Positions 41,797 through 44,079 of a stretch of DNA of 44,079 nt are shown here, piece after piece. The translations under genes were made by a program, and so were the position numbers. Each line of letters starts with the position of its first letter. The stretch's first letter is position 1. The stretch comes from Nitrospira sp. (GTDB taxonomy: Bacteria > Nitrospirota > Nitrospiria > Nitrospirales > Nitrospiraceae), in NCBI GenBank assembly GCA_023248215.1, contig JAHFEW010000031.1, positions 1 to 44,079 of the forward strand. The letters are read 5' to 3'. Under the pieces are notes generated by a model. That model did not search any database, had not been told where the DNA came from, and was given only the letters and a program-made list of their open reading frames with translations.

Positions 41797-43422
41797 TCAG
41801 TGCCCTGCCTGCCCCACTTCTTCCCGTAACTGAAACTTAATGGACGGATTGGACTTGATGCAATAGGCCAGGAGATGTTCTGTGGCGAACAGCATGACGG
41901 CGCGGCCTTGCTGATCGACGAGCCGCAGGGTGTCGGACGGCCAATAGACGGCCGCAATCGTGGCGGGATCGCCGACGATCCATCGAGCCAGCACATGGGG
42001 CAGGCGTTCGACGGAGGTCTTCACCCCATATTCATTCTCCAGGCGGGACACGACCACATCGAACTGCAGCTCGCCCACCGCGGCCAGGACCGGTTCGCGG
42101 CGCACCTGGTCCGGTGAATAAAAGATCTGCATGACCCCTTCCTCTTCCAGCTGCTTGAGTCCCTTCTGAAACTGCTTGTGCTTGGAAATGTCCTGCGTGC
42201 GCAGCAGGCCGAAACATTCCGGCGGAAAGTGCGGAATGGGATCGAAGGTCAGCGAGGGGTCCGAGGTCAAGGTATCGCCGATCGTGAACAGGCCGGGGTT
42301 GACCAATCCAACCACGTCGCCGGGGTAGGCTTCGTCGATCGTTTCGCGATCGCGACCGAAGAGCCGGTGGGGACGCGTCATTCTGATCTTCCGGCCCAAC
42401 CGAGCGTGATAGACCATCATGTCCTTCTCGAAGCGGCCCGAGCAGATGCGGAGGAAGGCCATGCGGTCGCGATGTTGCGGGTCCATGTTCGCCTGGATTT
42501 TGAACACGAATCCGGAGAAGGTCTCATCCGTCGGCTGCACCAGCCCCTGAGCGGTTTGGCGCGGGCCGGGCGGCGGCGCGAGCTGGGTAAAGGCGTCCAG
42601 GAACGGCCCCACTCCGAAGTTGGTCAGCGCGCTGCCGAAGAACACTGGGGTGAGTTCGCCCGCGAGAAAGCGGGCGCAATCGAATGACGTGCCCGCGCCG
42701 GATAAGAGCCCGATCTCTTCCTGCAGCGGACCGTAGGCCTCGCCGAGCGTGTCTGCCAGTTTCGGATTGGGAAAGGCTTCGACCGTCATCGGCGCGCGAC
42801 GTTGATTGTGCGCTGTCCGTTGGAAAAACAAAACCTGACGGTTTTGAAAATCATAGACGCCTTGAAAGCCGGAACCCTCACCGATCGGCCAATTGAAGGG
42901 GACCGCCGTCATGCCCAACGTGCGCTCAATTTCATCGAGCAGGTCGAACGGATGGCGTCCCGGCTGGTCCATCTTGTTGATGAAGGTCAGGATCGGGATG
43001 CCGCGCTTGCGACAGACGGCGAAGAGTTTCTTGGTTTGCGGCTCGATGCCTTTGGCGCCATCCAGCACCATGACCGCACTATCCACCGCCATGAGCGTGC
43101 GGTACGTGTCTTCGCTGAAGTCCTGGTGTCCGGGCGTGTCGAGGAGATTGACGCGCGCACCCTGATAATCGAACTGGAGCATGGTGGACGTGATCGAGAT
43201 CCCGCGCGCCTGCTCCAACTCCATCCAGTCAGACTTCGCTTGACGTTGGCTGGAGCGTGCCTGCACCGCGCCGGCCAGGTGTACGGCTCCCGCATAGAGC
43301 AGCAACTTTTCCGTCAGCGTGGTCTTTCCGGCATCCGGGTGTGAAATGATGGCAAACGTGCGCCGTCGCAACACTTCTCGCCGCAATTCGTCGGACGCAG
43401 ATTTCTCAACCGGCAGGGTCAT
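41797..43422 (-). CDS. prfC: Peptide chain release factor 3
   Basis: The 541-residue translational GTPase releases RF1/RF2 from the ribosome after termination. G1 is SHPDAGKTTLTEKLL (residue 27 on), the switch region is ARGISITSTMLQF, G3 is DTPGHQDFSEDTYRTL, and G4 is NKMDQPGRHPFDLLDEI. The length and domain order (G domain, domains II and III) match the E. coli factor. It is divergent from the IS110 element and stands alone. Confidence 0.95.
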   Translation of the reverse strand: MTLPVEKSASDELRREVLRRRTFAIISHPDAGKTTLTEKLLLYAGAVHLAGAVQARSSQRQAKSDWMELEQARGISITSTMLQFDYQGARVNLLDTPGHQDFSEDTYRTLMAVDSAVMVLDGAKGIEPQTKKLFAVCRKRGIPILTFINKMDQPGRHPFDLLDEIERTLGMTAVPFNWPIGEGSGFQGVYDFQNRQVLFFQRTAHNQRRAPMTVEAFPNPKLADTLGEAYGPLQEEIGLLSGAGTSFDCARFLAGELTPVFFGSALTNFGVGPFLDAFTQLAPPPGPRQTAQGLVQPTDETFSGFVFKIQANMDPQHRDRMAFLRICSGRFEKDMMVYHARLGRKIRMTRPHRLFGRDRETIDEAYPGDVVGLVNPGLFTIGDTLTSDPSLTFDPIPHFPPECFGLLRTQDISKHKQFQKGLKQLEEEGVMQIFYSPDQVRREPVLAAVGELQFDVVVSRLENEYGVKTSVERLPHVLARWIVGDPATIAAVYWPSDTLRLVDQQGRAVMLFATEHLLAYCIKSNPSIKFQLREEVGQAGH

Positions 43423-43572
43423 AGAGCTTCTCTGGGTTGTTGGGGGCTGCCAACGAGACAGGGACTAGGGAGTCGCCTGGGGTCGCTGGATGGGAACCCA
43501 TTCTTTTATCAGTCGGAGTGGTGCTGGGGCAAGGAGGGAGAGAAGAGGGATGACAGCCCGATGGTCCCCCGG

Positions 43573-43628
43573 AGACACGGCCGGCTCACCGGCTCGCCGG
43601 CGTGCGCAGACGTGACGCTCGTTATTCC
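43573..43628 (+). repeat. Truncated inner module of the dispersed repeat (copy E)
   Basis: GGCCGGCTCACCGGCTCGCC, GGCGTGCGCAGACGTGACGC and TCGTTATTCC match copies A and B up to TTATTC, then similarity stops. The break coincides with the left end of the IS110-family element, so the element probably inserted into this module. Confidence 0.7.
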
Positions 43629-43639
43629 TTGTATCATGA

Positions 43640-43770
43640 ACGAATATCGGGACGTGATAGATCGCTTATTCCTCAGGTCTGAAAGACGGTATGCGAGCGT
43701 AGGTCATCACGTCCTCCGTCAGCAGAGCCTGTACAGTTGCCAGGGCCATTTCAAGCCCGCATGGCGGCAA
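43640..43770 (+). ncRNA. Candidate IS110 bridge RNA
   Basis: Stems visible by eye: GGACGTGAT (43650-43658) pairs with ATCACGTCC (43706-43714). Inside it TCGC (43662-43665) pairs with GCGA (43693-43696), and GTCT-GAA-AGAC forms at 43677-43687. GACGG (43685-43689) could alternatively pair with CCGTC (43716-43720). A second hairpin has TTGCC/GGCAA (43737-43741/43766-43770) and inner GCCAT/ATGGC around the 11-base loop at 43750-43760. Its place between element end and transposase start fits the bridge RNA of IS110 elements such as IS621. Confidence 0.55.
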
Positions 43771-43796
43771 GGCTGGGCGAAGTTTCAGGAGGTGGT

Positions 43797-44079
43797 ATGA
43801 CAACCCTCACACGACGCTTGATCGGGATTGATATTTCGAAGCCTCAATTGGATCTCGCCGTTCGGCCCTTCGGCCCCGGGCTCTCCGTTGCCAATAGCGC
43901 CCAGGGGATCACGACGCTGATCCGTCATCTCCAACCCTTCGCCCCGACCTTGGTGGTACTCGAAGCGACGGGCGGTTTGGAGCGAGCCCTGGTGCGCGGC
44001 TTGGTGGACGCGTCGCGGCCGGTGATTGTGGTGAATCCCCGTCGCGTGCGCGACTTCGCTAAAGCGACCGGACAATTGG
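43797..44079 (+). CDS. IS110-family transposase (partial, N-terminal 94 residues)
   Basis: The DEDD RuvC-like domain starts with RLIGIDISKPQLDLAV, with D12 as first catalytic acid. E56 in VVLEATGGLE is the second, and VVNPRRVRDFAKATGQL follows as in the family. The catalytic Ser-containing C-terminal domain lies beyond the window. AGGAGG is 4 bases before ATG43797. The gene runs off the right edge, so it cannot be judged intact. Confidence 0.9.
   Translation, partial: MTTLTRRLIGIDISKPQLDLAVRPFGPGLSVANSAQGITTLIRHLQPFAPTLVVLEATGGLERALVRGLVDASRPVIVVNPRRVRDFAKATGQL

Larger units (their letters stand above)
43629..44079 (+). mobile_element. IS110-family element, left end (cut by the window)
   Basis: It comprises a non-coding segment of about 170 bases with multiple stems, then the start of a DEDD transposase gene. 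IS110 elements have no terminal inverted repeats and carry the bridge RNA in the non-coding end. The left boundary is set where similarity to the host repeat module ends (about 43629). The right end is outside the window. Confidence 0.75.

Noticed and set aside
1-44079. CRISPR array, tRNA, rRNA or replication origin
   Set aside because: No regularly spaced direct repeats, cloverleaf-like sequence with a CCA-adjacent acceptor, or DnaA-box cluster was seen on reading both strands.

Overview
The window is GC-rich bacterial chromosome (roughly 60 % G+C by eye) with strong Shine-Dalgarno sites, many secreted or TPR proteins, CBS-domain proteins, and a family of dispersed inverted-repeat elements at gene 3' ends. 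Gene content and these repeats look most like Nitrospira (Nitrospirota). That assignment is inference from recollection of the group; no rRNA, tRNA or nitrification gene is present to prove it. It reads as accessory/housekeeping mix with no single large island.

Layout. 1-930: a degenerate leader-like repeat (three copies, two of them in tandem) and two small hypotheticals. 985-4927: a NUDIX hydrolase, a lipoprotein metzincin-like protease with a secreted TPR partner, a secreted protein with an apparently frameshifted signal peptide, and a VOC protein. 5014-9780: a large secreted TPR protein, the remnant of a DHFR-family gene, a secreted protein whose C-terminal domain recalls the CyaA/EF/ExoY nucleotidyl-cyclase toxins, a possible small partner gene, and a 42-residue membrane protein. 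10027-13931: DUF202 protein, AEC and MFS transporters, TPR protein. 14177-22056: CBS protein, zinc-ribbon protein, a basic-tailed AAA+ relative without a P-loop, GIY-YIG protein, gluconokinase, DUF2127 protein, exported aldo/keto reductase, and a protein sharing a domain with the CBS protein. 22338-30569: di-haem cytochrome c divergent from a Crp/Fnr regulator, RibD/DHFR-family reductase, CBS protein, FAD oxidoreductase, pyrophosphatase and DEAD-box RNA helicase. 30737-38114: a leftward sigma-54 regulatory unit (GAF-PAS enhancer-binding protein, tandem upstream sites, a -24/-12 promoter, then an operon with an OsmC protein, a MddA-like methyltransferase and an Ap4A phosphorylase), plus a translationally coupled pair of secreted proteins. 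38689-44079: SF2 helicase, a second P-loop-less AAA+ relative, a zinc-binding microprotein, release factor 3, and the left end of an IS110-family element cut by the window edge.

The observations most worth following are four. (1) Two paralogous 180-residue AAA+-like proteins keep Walker B and sensor 1, have the same altered P-loop, and carry lysine-rich tails. (2) A nested repeat family has boundaries that fall directly on stop codons. (3) The IS110 left end folds into a multi-stem candidate bridge RNA and starts inside a copy of that repeat's inner module. (4) A complete sigma-54 circuit can be read around the mddA-like operon. All functional statements rest on reading motifs by eye; no database search was run.
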